Source: Bacteroidales bacterium
GTDB lineage: Bacteria > Bacteroidota > Bacteroidia > Bacteroidales > Paludibacteraceae
Length of the DNA: 64,000 nucleotides
Direction of reading: 5' to 3'
Assembly (NCBI GenBank): GCA_015061185.1
Contig: SUWZ01000003.1
Location: 1 to 64,000, forward strand
Shown: positions 8,763 through 18,541 of the stretch, piece after piece
How positions within the stretch are numbered: the stretch's first letter is position 1
Layout: each line of letters begins with the position of its first letter
Made by a program: the position numbers and the translations under genes
The notes under the pieces: model-generated
Told to the model about the DNA's origin: nothing
The model's database searches: none
Seen by the model: only the letters and a program-made list of their open reading frames with translations

Positions 8763-10346
8763 CTATATGCTTTGTAGGGAGTTTAACTTGGCAAAAATTC
8801 TTTCGGCACATAGTTCTCCATCGACAGCAGAAGAGGTTATGCCTCCTGCATATCCGGCCCCTTCTCCGCAGGGATAAAGACCATTGATTTCTATATGTTG
8901 CAGTGTTTCCGGATTTCGAGGAATGCGAATAGGAGAGGAGGTGCGAGACTCGACACCCACAATGATGGCTTGGTTGGTCAGATAGCCTTTCATTTTTTTG
9001 TCAAATTCTTTAAGTCCTTCTTGCAATCGTTCTCTGATAAAAGGTGGAATCCAACTATGCATTGGCGATGAAATCACTCCGGGTATATAGGAGGTTTGAG
9101 GTAGGTCTTTAGACTCTATTCCATCTACAAAGTCTTTTACACGTTGAGCAGGTGCCACAGCGTTTCCGCCCCCATTAACAAAAGATAGGTGTTCATACTC
9201 TTCTTGAAACTTCAATCCGGCAAGAACGCCATATTTTGCGTAGGAAGTCAAATCTTCAGGACGAATCTCAACCACAAATCCTGAGTTGGCAAATTTTGAA
9301 TTTCGTAGTGATGATGACATCCCATTCACCACGCACTCATTTTCGTAAGTAGAAGCCGGAACAATGAATCCCCCCGGACACATACAAAATGAGTAAACAC
9401 CCCGACCATTTACTTGAGTAACAAGGTTATAACTTGCTGCAGGAAGGCTATTTCCGCAACGGTCATTGCAGTGATATTGAATCTTGTCTATAAGAGATTG
9501 TGGATGCTCTATACGGACCCCCATGGCAAACCCTTTTGCTTCAAGAGCAATTCCTTGATTATCGAGTAGATGGTAAATATCTCTTGCAGAGTGTCCTGTT
9601 GCCAAAATTACGTTGGAGGCATAAAAAAGATCTCCATCTGACGTTTTGACACCCTGTATCTCGTTATTCTCAATTAGTAGTTCGGCGACTTTTGCATTGA
9701 AATGAACCTCTCCTCCATATTTCAGGATGGTTTGGCGCATATTTTTTATGATGGTAGGAAGTTTGTCTGTGCCAATGTGGGGATGGGCTTCAAATAGAAT
9801 TTCATCTTGAGCCCCGTGCTGATGGAAGTTGAGAAGAATACGTTCTCCATTTCCCCTTTTCTTTGAGCGAGTAAATAATTTTCCGTCAGAAAAAGTCCCT
9901 GCACCGCCTTCTCCAAAGCAGTAGTTGGATTCGATATTCAGTCCATTGTTTCTGTTTAATAGAGCAATATCTTTTTTCCGTTCAGAGACCTCTTTCCCTC
10001 GTTCTAATACAATAGGTTTTAGTCCCAATTCGATAAGGCGAAGAGCCGCAAAAAGTCCGGCAGGACCAGCCCCCACGATAATCACTTTCGGAGAGTCTTT
10101 GACATCCTGATAGATGAAAGGGTAGTGAATGGGAGCCATTGGAGTACCATCGGTATATACATTCAAAGTTAAGTTTACCTTGATCTGTTTCCTTGACCTT
10201 GCATCAATTGATTTTTTGACGATTTGAATCTTGTCGATAGCACTTTTTTTGATACCCAATTTCTTTGCAATTTCCCCTTTTAACAGTTCTTTTGACGAGG
10301 ATTGCTCCGGGGTTACAATAATACTAATTTGAGAATGAATAGCCAT
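8763..10346 (-). CDS. FAD-dependent dehydrogenase (COG2509-like)
   Basis: KVIIVGAGPAGLFAALRLIELGLKPIVLERG FAD-binding motif; NYCFGEGGAGTFSDGKL; C-terminal GLYPCGEGAGYAGGITSSAVDG. Confidence 0.9.
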   Translation of the reverse strand: MAIHSQISIIVTPEQSSSKELLKGEIAKKLGIKKSAIDKIQIVKKSIDARSRKQIKVNLTLNVYTDGTPMAPIHYPFIYQDVKDSPKVIIVGAGPAGLFAALRLIELGLKPIVLERGKEVSERKKDIALLNRNNGLNIESNYCFGEGGAGTFSDGKLFTRSKKRGNGERILLNFHQHGAQDEILFEAHPHIGTDKLPTIIKNMRQTILKYGGEVHFNAKVAELLIENNEIQGVKTSDGDLFYASNVILATGHSARDIYHLLDNQGIALEAKGFAMGVRIEHPQSLIDKIQYHCNDRCGNSLPAASYNLVTQVNGRGVYSFCMCPGGFIVPASTYENECVVNGMSSSLRNSKFANSGFVVEIRPEDLTSYAKYGVLAGLKFQEEYEHLSFVNGGGNAVAPAQRVKDFVDGIESKDLPQTSYIPGVISSPMHSWIPPFIRERLQEGLKEFDKKMKGYLTNQAIIVGVESRTSSPIRIPRNPETLQHIEINGLYPCGEGAGYAGGITSSAVDGELCAERIFAKLNSLQSI

Positions 10347-10349
10347 TTT

Positions 10350-11078
10350 TTAGTTGAAAATCGAGTATTTATTCATGAAATTTTGAAAATTCTCTTTATA
10401 GGTGTCGGAGATTGGAATATACGTTTTCCCAAAAACAATTCGATTACGTTCAATTACCTTGATTTTTTGAGGTTGTACAATGTAGGATTTATGTACACGA
10501 ATAAATTGGTCGGAAGGAAGAAGTGCTTCCATAGATTTCATACTCATAAGAGATAGGATAGGGTATTGTTCACCCTCTACATAAATTTTTACATAGTCTT
10601 TTAAACCCTCTATATGAGTAATTTTATCCAATTCAATTTGAATCAGTTTATAATCAGTTTTTACAAAAATACTCTTTTTCTTTCCCTCTGAAGTTTCTTG
10701 AACTTGAGGAGTTCGTATCGCTTTAAACCATTCAAGAGCTTTGTTGGTAGCCGCTAAAAAATCGGCGTAATCAATAGGTTTAAGCAGATAGTCGATAGCA
10801 TTCACTTTAAAACCCTCCAATGCATATTGTTGAAATGCAGTCGTAAAGATTATCTTAGTTTCGTTGCTAACGATTTTGGCAAATTCCAATCCATTTAAAT
10901 CGGGCATTTGAATATCTAAAAAAAGAATTTCTGGAGTCTCTTGTTTTAATGTTTGAAAGGCTTCTATTGCATTATCAAATTTTCCGATTAATTCCAGGTA
11001 GGGAGTCTTTTTTACATAACTTTCTATCAATCCCAGAGCAAGAGGCTCATCATCTATAATCATACATTTTAGTGTCAT
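10350..11078 (-). CDS. LytTR-family response regulator
   Basis: Receiver domain (IIDDEPLALGLIESYVKKTP, ILFLDIQMPDLNGLEFAK) and LytTR domain (FIRVHKSYIVQPQKIKVIERNRI). Confidence 0.93.
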   Translation of the reverse strand: MTLKCMIIDDEPLALGLIESYVKKTPYLELIGKFDNAIEAFQTLKQETPEILFLDIQMPDLNGLEFAKIVSNETKIIFTTAFQQYALEGFKVNAIDYLLKPIDYADFLAATNKALEWFKAIRTPQVQETSEGKKKSIFVKTDYKLIQIELDKITHIEGLKDYVKIYVEGEQYPILSLMSMKSMEALLPSDQFIRVHKSYIVQPQKIKVIERNRIVFGKTYIPISDTYKENFQNFMNKYSIFN

Positions 11079-12250
11079 ATTTCATTTTTTATTATAGGGT
11101 TTATAATTAAAGTTGAATAATAAACGTTCTCTTCTACACCGGAGGTAAAAGAATGGTTAGAAGGGTATATTAATTCTAAACGACGTTTTAAATTTTCTAT
11201 ACCTATCCCGGAGCCACTTTTGTCTGAAGTAGTATCTTTAGGGTGATGACTGTTTTTTAATTTACAAACAATTGTTTGATTTTCATCCGTGTAAATATCA
11301 ATATGAATAAATGATTTCAATTGTTTATTTGCAGCAACTCCATGTTTAAACATATTTTCAACCAAAGAGATGAATAACAAAGGGGCAATAATTATATTTT
11401 TATTATTGTCCTGAATATTAACTTCTAATTCTACATTTGATTGGAGACGTAATTTCATTAATTCGATATAATTGGAGGTAAATTCCAATTCTTTACTTAA
11501 AGGAACAAACTCTTTATCGCTTTCGTATAGTACGTAACGGAGCAACTTGCTAAGTTCCATTACCGCTTCTTGTGATTTTTCTTGACTAATAGCGATTAAC
11601 GCATAGATATTGTTAAGCGTATTAAATAGGAAGTGAGGATTGAGTTGACTCTTAAGATTTTTAAGTTCAGCCTCAATTTCGGTTCTTCTTTTTTCTGCCT
11701 CTTTTTCTTTGTTGATATACCAATTGCAAGTGGTTTGTATTGCTATCGCCATTCCCACCATACAAACCAATGAGATGACGTTCCATATAATGTGCCACCA
11801 TAAGAATCTGGATTTTCTTTGGTTATGTTTATGCAAAGATTTCTTATTTTCATGTTTGGCTTTTGAAAGGCTTTTTGTTGAATCAATCCCGAGGGTAGAT
11901 GATGATTCTTGGACATTATTCTCCGGTTGTTGAACATGTTCTATCTTTTTCGCTTTTCGGTGAGGTGAAAAGTTGTTTTCCCAAACATGACCAACTCCGC
12001 AAATAACACCTATGACTATTGCATTAATGATGATAAACTGTTTTAGTTTTTCATTTAGGAGGTAGCGATTTATCAAAAATAGGTAGTTGAGATAAAAAAT
12101 AAAGCATAGTGAAATTGGTGTGTAAAGATACATCATATAGAAAGTTGTGTCGAACTCCTTGTTTTTTGTAAATAAAAAAAGAGGAAGCAAAAAGAGCATC
12201 AACCATGCGAAAATATGTATGAGTATTGTATAATTATTTTTCTTAATCAT
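11075..12250 (-). CDS. LytS/YehU-type sensor histidine kinase
   Basis: LKSQLNPHFLFNTLNNIYALI motif, C-terminal GIGIENLKRRLELIY; 4-nt overlap with regulator. Confidence 0.93.
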   Translation of the reverse strand: MIKKNNYTILIHIFAWLMLFLLPLFLFTKNKEFDTTFYMMYLYTPISLCFIFYLNYLFLINRYLLNEKLKQFIIINAIVIGVICGVGHVWENNFSPHRKAKKIEHVQQPENNVQESSSTLGIDSTKSLSKAKHENKKSLHKHNQRKSRFLWWHIIWNVISLVCMVGMAIAIQTTCNWYINKEKEAEKRRTEIEAELKNLKSQLNPHFLFNTLNNIYALIAISQEKSQEAVMELSKLLRYVLYESDKEFVPLSKELEFTSNYIELMKLRLQSNVELEVNIQDNNKNIIIAPLLFISLVENMFKHGVAANKQLKSFIHIDIYTDENQTIVCKLKNSHHPKDTTSDKSGSGIGIENLKRRLELIYPSNHSFTSGVEENVYYSTLIINPIIKNEI

Positions 12251-12270
12251 TTGATTGAATTTTAAGGTAA

Positions 12271-12305
12271 AAATATGCTCGAAATAAAATTTAAATAACT
12301 TCTTA
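12271..12305. repeat. Repeat family 1 end (copy C), in the leader of the LytS gene
   Basis: ATATGCTCGAAATAAAATTTAAATAACTTCTTA, matches revcomp of copy A left end. Confidence 0.7.
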
Positions 12306-12309
12306 GAAG

Positions 12310-12317
12310 CAAATGTA
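12310..12317 (-). promoter_or_regulatory. -7 box TACATTTG for LytS/LytTR operon
   Basis: caaatgta on + strand, 60 bp upstream of the start at 12250. Confidence 0.45.
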
Positions 12318-12344
12318 ATAATAAGATATGATATTTTTGCTGTT

Positions 12345-13364
12345 TTACTCTCTTTTTTCGATTTTTAAGTCAATGAATACCGGCAAATGGTCGCTGAATC
12401 CATAGGCAAAGAAGGTTCCTAAAAAAGCTCTTTTGGGCATTTCTCCTGTAGAACTTTCTTTAAAGAGAAACTTTTCGCGGCATATAGTTAGTCCGTTTGG
12501 TAAAACTTTGCTTTTTGAAGAATCTTTCAAGAGAGAGCCTGAAACAATAATTTGATCAAGCATTCCCCATTCTCCTCCAAATTTGTGGCTACCTGTTTTA
12601 CCTTTTTCGTTCAAAGGAATGGCTAAGTTGTAGAGTCGGTTGAATTCTATAGAATCGTTTGGAGAGTGAGCTTGTAAAACTATATGCAAACTTTCATCAT
12701 CGGGATAGTCATTAAAATCGCCCATGATAACGATTTTGCTAAAAGGAGATGTGTTGAATAGAGAATCTATGCAAGTTCGTAATGTTTGTGCAGCTTTGTT
12801 TCTTTTGGGTTGGGATTCCAACTCGCCTCCATAACGAGAAGGCCAATGATTGACAAAGACATGCAGTGTATCCCCGTTGGAAATTACTCCGGTTGCATGT
12901 AAAATATCACGAGTTTTAAGTTCTGCTCCTAAGTCAACCTTCAGAAATTGAGTTTGAATCAGTTGAAATTGTTGAGGTTGATAGAGTAGGGCAACATCCA
13001 CACCTCTTCGGTCAGGAGAATCTTTATGGACATATTGGTATCCGCAGATTTTTAGTTGAGTTTGGTGGATTAAATCAGAAACCACTTTTTCATTTTCCAC
13101 TTCGCATAAACCGATGATTCCCGGAAATTCCCATTCTCCGGCAGCAGTAATAGCTTTAGATAGGTTGTTGAGTTTATACCTATATTTCTTCTCTGTCCAT
13201 TGGTGTGCCCCTTCAGGAGTGAACGAGTCGTCGTTTGTTACAGAATCATTTTCACAATCAAAAAGATTCTCCAAATTGTAACTGATGATTCGTAAATTTT
13301 TAGCCATTAAAGGCATGCTAAAAATTAGATGCATTAAGCAAATCAAACAAAATTTTTTTCTCAT
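12345..13364 (-). CDS. Endonuclease/exonuclease/phosphatase family protein, secreted
   Basis: ISYNLENLFDCEND, IGLCEVEN, IVIMGDFNDYPDD, SDHLPVFIDL motifs. Confidence 0.9.
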   Translation of the reverse strand: MRKKFCLICLMHLIFSMPLMAKNLRIISYNLENLFDCENDSVTNDDSFTPEGAHQWTEKKYRYKLNNLSKAITAAGEWEFPGIIGLCEVENEKVVSDLIHQTQLKICGYQYVHKDSPDRRGVDVALLYQPQQFQLIQTQFLKVDLGAELKTRDILHATGVISNGDTLHVFVNHWPSRYGGELESQPKRNKAAQTLRTCIDSLFNTSPFSKIVIMGDFNDYPDDESLHIVLQAHSPNDSIEFNRLYNLAIPLNEKGKTGSHKFGGEWGMLDQIIVSGSLLKDSSKSKVLPNGLTICREKFLFKESSTGEMPKRAFLGTFFAYGFSDHLPVFIDLKIEKRE

Positions 13365-13441
13365 AATGGTAGATTTTTATTACGTTAAAAATTAAATTCT
13401 AAGCAAGAATATCGGATGCTGATAAAATCTTATCATCTCAT

Positions 13442-14914
13442 CTATTCTGTTGCGGTAGAGTCGGTTGAAATCTTGAATTGGAAAGCACCTAAATCCGGAA
13501 TAGAATCCAAAGACCTACTATTCCCATCTTTGTCTGTTAAACACTCCGGATAATGTGCAAGGATATTTATATCTCCTTGTTTTCTGGCGACATCCTTTTC
13601 ATTCAAATGAAAATCAAACAAACGATTTTCAGAATCAATCAAGACAAAAAGTTCGTCTTCGCTGATATAAGACTCTTTGAAATATTTTTCAGAGATAAAC
13701 TCTTCGTTTATGTTTTCAGCTTTGATTAAGGTGTGATCGAAGAAAAAGTTCAAGGACTCTTTGTCGTCTGAGTAAAGTAGTTGTAATTCCTCTTTCGACG
13801 AGCCATACACGATGCAATTATTAAAAGTTGCCAATGTAATGGGAAGTATAGGTCCATCATAAAATAATACTTTGTCCGAAATCGTCAATGCGTTGTTGTA
13901 TATGCCGGCACCTTTTTGATATCCGGCGATAGTGCAATGATTAAAAAGGTACTCGCCCCCTTGTAGAACAACGCAACCATTTCCGCCATTCGTAAATAGC
14001 GAATTATAGGCATAGATATTGGCATTCGTTGCTTGCAGTGCTTGTTGTTGCATATTGTGGATGTGACAATTCCCTATTATAAGACGCCGTTGAGATGGAA
14101 CTATTTCTGCAGAATCAACGACAAAACCATATTTCCCATTTCTGATGTTGACATTGCTAAATTGATTATCTGTACTTGTCGATTTTATAAAAATCCCCCC
14201 CCATTGATTGGAAAGTTGGTCGTACAGAATATCATCTGCAACAATATCTTTTCTGTCGCCCCGAATAGTGATAGGGTTGGCAAAACTACCTTGGGCTTTT
14301 ATATTTCCTTTTACAACAATGGTTGCATCATGATGCATATAAATATATGTCCCTTCCAATACTTCCAACGTAACCCCTTCTTCAACTGTCAAAGAGTCGT
14401 AAATTAGGTAAGGTTTTGTATTATCCCAAGTCGTATTTTGATTGATAATTAGTTTCTTACACCAGTTAACATCTTGTCCAAAGGCTGACATTACAATCTG
14501 TTGAACATTGTTATTGTATTTAAATTCGATTTTTCCTTCAATCTGTAGTGGTAAATTTTCTCCTGTTTTAGCCGGAAATGCTTGAGCAAAAATAAATAAG
14601 CTATCGCCACTTTTGATTTCTTGATTGTCAAAATACTTTCCACTCATACCATTTACGTTGATTTGAAAGCATTGATATTCAGAAAGTAAAGAGATGGATT
14701 CTATCAAAATATTTTCATCCGTAAAGTTGTAAACTTTGATGATTTGTGTTGGTGTTAAGACTTCTGAAAATATGGTATCGAACGCAATCGTATCGGTAGA
14801 AAATTGCAGTTCATGGGAGTCGCTTATATATTCATCTTTGCACGAAGAAAGTTGTGCGACAATGAATAGAGATACAAGCAGTAAGCCAAAAAATGAAGTC
14901 AATCTGTTTTTCAT
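13442..14914 (-). CDS. Lipoprotein with right-handed parallel beta-helix-like region
   Basis: MKNRLTSFFGLLLVSLFIVAQLSSC lipobox; repeated GNI.AQGS..NPITIRGDR, NVNIRNGKYG, NCHIHN strands; LGAFQF C-terminus. Confidence 0.75.
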   Translation of the reverse strand: MKNRLTSFFGLLLVSLFIVAQLSSCKDEYISDSHELQFSTDTIAFDTIFSEVLTPTQIIKVYNFTDENILIESISLLSEYQCFQINVNGMSGKYFDNQEIKSGDSLFIFAQAFPAKTGENLPLQIEGKIEFKYNNNVQQIVMSAFGQDVNWCKKLIINQNTTWDNTKPYLIYDSLTVEEGVTLEVLEGTYIYMHHDATIVVKGNIKAQGSFANPITIRGDRKDIVADDILYDQLSNQWGGIFIKSTSTDNQFSNVNIRNGKYGFVVDSAEIVPSQRRLIIGNCHIHNMQQQALQATNANIYAYNSLFTNGGNGCVVLQGGEYLFNHCTIAGYQKGAGIYNNALTISDKVLFYDGPILPITLATFNNCIVYGSSKEELQLLYSDDKESLNFFFDHTLIKAENINEEFISEKYFKESYISEDELFVLIDSENRLFDFHLNEKDVARKQGDINILAHYPECLTDKDGNSRSLDSIPDLGAFQFKISTDSTATE

Positions 14915-14986
14915 ATCAAAATAATTAACGAGCCCCAAAGATATTTATTTTGTACCACTTTCTTTTCTTTTTTCGAGAGAAAGATT

Positions 14987-14994
14987 TACTTTTG
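14987..14994 (+). promoter_or_regulatory. -7 box TACTTTTG
   Basis: TAnnTTTG match 25 bp upstream of CDS 15020. Confidence 0.5.
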
Positions 14995-15019
14995 TCGAAA
15001 ATTTTTCAGATTATATATT

Positions 15020-15568
15020 ATGCGTAAAAAATTTTGTGCATTTATTTTGAGGATGTTTGGTTGGTCGGCTATATTGAAAGTTGATATTCCTCAGAAGTGT
15101 GTGTTGTGTGTTGCTCCGCATACCAGTAATTGGGATTTGATTTTGGGCGAGTTGATGTATTCTGCGATTGGGGGAGTAGGGAAGGTTAATTTTTTGATAA
15201 AGAAAGAGTGGTTACGTTTCCCATTCAATTTGGTGATTGCTCCGATGGGAGGAGTGGCGGTAGATCGTTCAAAAAAGACTTCGTTAGTAGATCAAATATC
15301 GGCAGAATTTAGCAAGAGAGATTCTCTTAGAGTAGCGATAACTCCGGAGGGAACCCGCAAGGCGAATGCCAATTGGAGACGAGGGTTTTATTATATTGCT
15401 CAGCAAGCCCAAGTTCCTATTTTACTTACCTATTTTGATTATAAGAAGAAGGTGGCAGGGATAGAAAGAATTTTTGAACCTTCTGGTGATGTCGAGAAAG
15501 ATATGAGAGAGATTAAAGAGTATTTTTCTCAGTTTTCCGGGAAGTATCCGGAAAATTTTGCTATCTAA
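15020..15568 (+). CDS. 1-acyl-sn-glycerol-3-phosphate acyltransferase family protein
   Basis: APHTSNWD (HxxxxD-like) and ITPEGTRKANANWRRGFYYIA. Confidence 0.88.
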   Translation: MRKKFCAFILRMFGWSAILKVDIPQKCVLCVAPHTSNWDLILGELMYSAIGGVGKVNFLIKKEWLRFPFNLVIAPMGGVAVDRSKKTSLVDQISAEFSKRDSLRVAITPEGTRKANANWRRGFYYIAQQAQVPILLTYFDYKKKVAGIERIFEPSGDVEKDMREIKEYFSQFSGKYPENFAI

Positions 15569-15577
15569 CAGAGTGAT

Positions 15578-16345
15578 ATGCGAATTGCCGTTTTTCAATC
15601 CGATATTGAGTGGTGTAACGAGGATGCTAATTTATCTAAAGTAGAGCATGTGTTACGTCAAGTTTCCGGTGTTGCTGATATTTTGTTGTTACCGGAGATG
15701 TTTACCACTGGTTTTTGCGTTGAGGCTGATTCGTTAGACGAAAATATAGGCGGAAAAACAAAGGAAACTCTTTTAACGTGGTCAAAAGAGTATGATGTTG
15801 CCATTTCAGGGAGTTTTATTGCCTTTGATGCCGGTAGATATTTCAATCGAGCTTTTTTTGTTACACCTGAAGGTGAATTCGTTTCTTATGATAAAAGACA
15901 CCTTTTTTCTATAGGAGCAGAGGGAAAACTCTTTTCTCGAGGAGAAAAACGTGTGATAGTTCCTTTCCGTGGTTGGAATATTTGCTTACAAATCTGTTAT
16001 GATTTGCGGTTCCCGGTGTTTTCCAGATGCGTGAATAATGAGTATGATTTATTGCTCTATTTTGCCAATTGGCCGAAGTCTCGTATTAATGCGTGGAATA
16101 TTTTATTGCCAGCAAGAGCGGTTGAAAATCTCTCATACGTATGTGGTGTCAATAGAGTAGGGTGTGATGGTTACGGTCACCAACAAGGGGGAGCATCGGC
16201 TGTATATTCTCCCAAAGGTGAAAAGTTATTGCAATTGGGGAGTCAAGAGGAGTTTCAAATTGTAGAGTTGAATCTTGAATACCTTCGTCAGTTTAGAGAG
16301 AAATTTCCGGCTTGGAAAGATGCGGATGAATTTGAGATTAGTTAA
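15578..16345 (+). CDS. Nitrilase/omega-amidase family hydrolase
   Basis: LLPEMFTTGF, KRHLFSIG, NICLQICYDLRFPVFSR catalytic E-K-C motifs. Confidence 0.9.
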   Translation: MRIAVFQSDIEWCNEDANLSKVEHVLRQVSGVADILLLPEMFTTGFCVEADSLDENIGGKTKETLLTWSKEYDVAISGSFIAFDAGRYFNRAFFVTPEGEFVSYDKRHLFSIGAEGKLFSRGEKRVIVPFRGWNICLQICYDLRFPVFSRCVNNEYDLLLYFANWPKSRINAWNILLPARAVENLSYVCGVNRVGCDGYGHQQGGASAVYSPKGEKLLQLGSQEEFQIVELNLEYLRQFREKFPAWKDADEFEIS

Positions 16346-16600
16346 TACGATTACAGTACGTGCGCATTTGATGAGTTATCGAAAATCGTCGTCAACTTCG
16401 CCTATCCATCCAACTCAAGCGAAAGAGGGACGAACGAAAATAGATTCGGACTTATCAGGCACTACAAACCGAAAGGTTCTGATTTAGCCTAAGTTTACGA
16501 CGATTATATTGCAAAGGTGCAAAAAATCCTCCAAAACTGGCAAGAAAGAGAGTGGGATTCAGCTACCCCCCTCTTGAGTTTGCAAAATAGTTCTATAGTG
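16346..16600 (+). pseudogene. Degenerate C-terminal remnant of IS30-family transposase
   Basis: Manual frame from about 16346: FDELSKIVVNFAYPSNSSERGTNENRFGLIRHYKPKGSDLA* resembles IS30 C-terminus (WQRGTNENTNGLIRxxFPKGTD); then DDYIAKVQKILQNW. Confidence 0.7.
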
Positions 16601-16646
16601 AGTTTTTTAGTTGCGTTGTCAACTTAATATTAAATATTTATTTTCC

Positions 16647-17483
16647 ATGGACAAAAAAAGATTATTGATTTTTCCTATCCTATTTGGTGTTGTTTTAGCA
16701 GCCAAATTAATTGCGCCCCATTATAGCGCCCAACCTATTCCCGGGCTAGGTTTGCTATATACAATTGTAACACTTGCCATATCTTTTTTTTATGGTTCCT
16801 ACCCAATAATCAAGAGGAGAAAAAAAATGATGATTGATGATGTGGATACCGAAGGCGACTCAAAAGCTCCGAAAAACGATTTAATCGAAAAGTTTGGTGG
16901 CATATCAATTAGTATGCTCTTAATAGGAATATTATATCTCGCCATGCATTGGCCAGGTGCGAAGTTTATGCTATATGTAGGGATGTTTGGCTGTATGGCA
17001 GTTGCGATTCTTTGTGCAAAACAATGGGGAACCAACATAAATGCAAGACACCATTTATTCCTATTTTTTGTATACATTTCTTTTGCTCTTATTGCAAATT
17101 ACGTCAGTAGCATAGACCCTCCCAAAATCAATGTTTCGCAAAATATTTCCGGAACATGGTGTGCTTATAAGAAAGTTTCTTACATATTAGAACAGGATTC
17201 TTTGTACAAAGAAGTATCCAGCGAGGACAAAGGTGAATGGTTGAACATCTTCTACACGTTCAATCCGGACGGAACATATTTTGTCGATTACAACCAAGTA
17301 GGATGTGAGGGACGGTATGAAATTAAAGATGATTCTCTGAAAATGTCTGACATAGACTCTTTCCCTTGTCATAATGCGCTTGTCACCATTAGGTCACTAT
17401 CAAATATGAAGATGGCAACTCATAGCCTAGATGAAGATAGCAATGAAGTGAAGACAGAAATTCATTTCGATAAATTACGTTAA
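16647..17483 (+). CDS. Hypothetical multi-pass membrane protein with soluble C-terminal domain
   Basis: MDKKRLLIFPILFGVVLAAKLIAPHY...; several TM segments; ATG at 16647 preferred. Confidence 0.65.
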   Translation: MDKKRLLIFPILFGVVLAAKLIAPHYSAQPIPGLGLLYTIVTLAISFFYGSYPIIKRRKKMMIDDVDTEGDSKAPKNDLIEKFGGISISMLLIGILYLAMHWPGAKFMLYVGMFGCMAVAILCAKQWGTNINARHHLFLFFVYISFALIANYVSSIDPPKINVSQNISGTWCAYKKVSYILEQDSLYKEVSSEDKGEWLNIFYTFNPDGTYFVDYNQVGCEGRYEIKDDSLKMSDIDSFPCHNALVTIRSLSNMKMATHSLDEDSNEVKTEIHFDKLR

Positions 17484-17513
17484 GGCGGCTTCTATATAAA
17501 ACAAAATAATTTT

Positions 17514-17614
17514 ATTGGTGTCCGGTAAATTTTTGAAAAATGAATCGGCAATACCTATTTATGGGCACTGCGGAGACATATTTCACCTGTTTTCAACTTT
17601 TAGCGGGCGCCAAT
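17514..17614. repeat. About 100-bp element with imperfect terminal inverted repeats (IS remnant or MITE-like)
   Basis: ATTGGTGTCCGGTAAATTTTTGAAAA (left) vs revcomp of right ATTGGCGCCCGCTAAAAGTTGAAAA. Confidence 0.55.
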
Positions 17615-17665
17615 AATTGAATTTACAGAATCCTACCTAAAATTATTTCACTGCGATTCTTATAG

Positions 17666-18040
17666 TTATTTTTCAATATCCCCTTTCCACTGCACGATAC
17701 CGGTATTGAGTTCATACACTTCAAAGCCTTGGTCCACCAATTTTTGGGCAGCAATTTTGCTCCTTCTTCCGGAGCGGCAATAAACTGCAACAGGATATTT
17801 AGTTTTAAGTTCTTTTCCGGCTTTTTCCTGAAAGTCGGCTTGTCTCATATCTATATTTATAGCTTTTGGAAGATGTCCGGTGTTGTACTCTTGCGGTGTT
17901 CTAACATCAATGACTTGCACTTTTTTCTTTTTGATGACTTTTGAAAATTCGTCATTGTTTACAGATTGAAAACTTCCATCTTGAGCAGAAACCATCAATG
18001 ATGTCATTATAGTAAATAGAATAAAAATTATTTTTTTCAT
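17666..18040 (-). CDS. Rhodanese-like domain protein, secreted
   Basis: IDVRTPQEYNTGHLPKAINID, active-site CRSGRRS; signal peptide. Confidence 0.93.
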   Translation of the reverse strand: MKKIIFILFTIMTSLMVSAQDGSFQSVNNDEFSKVIKKKKVQVIDVRTPQEYNTGHLPKAINIDMRQADFQEKAGKELKTKYPVAVYCRSGRRSKIAAQKLVDQGFEVYELNTGIVQWKGDIEK

Positions 18041-18067
18041 ATTGTTCTTGCTTTACGAGTGAACTAA

Positions 18068-18541
18068 TTAATACTCAATCTTGTCTGCTTTGTTTTTCCA
18101 TTGATAAAAGGCTTCCAAAGCTTCCTCTCTCAGGATTTGTTCGCGCGGCATACTTCTTTTGTCCGGTGTTTTATCCAACTCTTCGTAGATAAAGTTGTCG
18201 TCAAAATCGATAGCTTTGGCATCTTCCTTTTGGTTGGCGTAAAAATAGCGGTCTATGTGAGCCCAATACATGGCAGATAAGCACATCGGGCAAGGTTCGC
18301 AAGAGGCATAGAGAGTACAACCGCTTAAATCGAATGTATTCAATTTTTTACAAGCTTTTCTAATTGCCATAACCTCTGCATGAGCAGTTGGGTCATTATT
18401 TATTGTAACTTTATTATTTGAGCTTGCAATAATTTTACCATCTTTCACGATAACAGCCCCAAAAGGACCTCCGCCATTTTCAATGCTTTTTTTTGAGATA
18501 GCAATAGCTTTTCTCATGAATTTTTTATCGTCATTCTTCAT
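18068..18541 (-). CDS. Nucleoside (guanine-type) deaminase
   Basis: NDPTAHAEVMAIRKAC and CEPCPMCLSAMYWAHIDR Zn motifs; internal start MKNDDKK preferred. Confidence 0.9.
   Translation of the reverse strand: MKNDDKKFMRKAIAISKKSIENGGGPFGAVIVKDGKIIASSNNKVTINNDPTAHAEVMAIRKACKKLNTFDLSGCTLYASCEPCPMCLSAMYWAHIDRYFYANQKEDAKAIDFDDNFIYEELDKTPDKRSMPREQILREEALEAFYQWKNKADKIEY

Noticed and set aside
10350-12250. Novel signalling system
   Set aside because: Standard LytS-type kinase and LytTR regulator pair, common in Bacteroidetes.
14033-14407. 124-aa plus-strand ORF
   Set aside because: Antisense to the beta-helix lipoprotein gene, which has clear coding features.
16799-17372. Minus-strand ORFs 16799-17077 and 17187-17372
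   Set aside because: Antisense to the longer plus-strand membrane-protein ORF, which has its own ATG and hydrophobic pattern.
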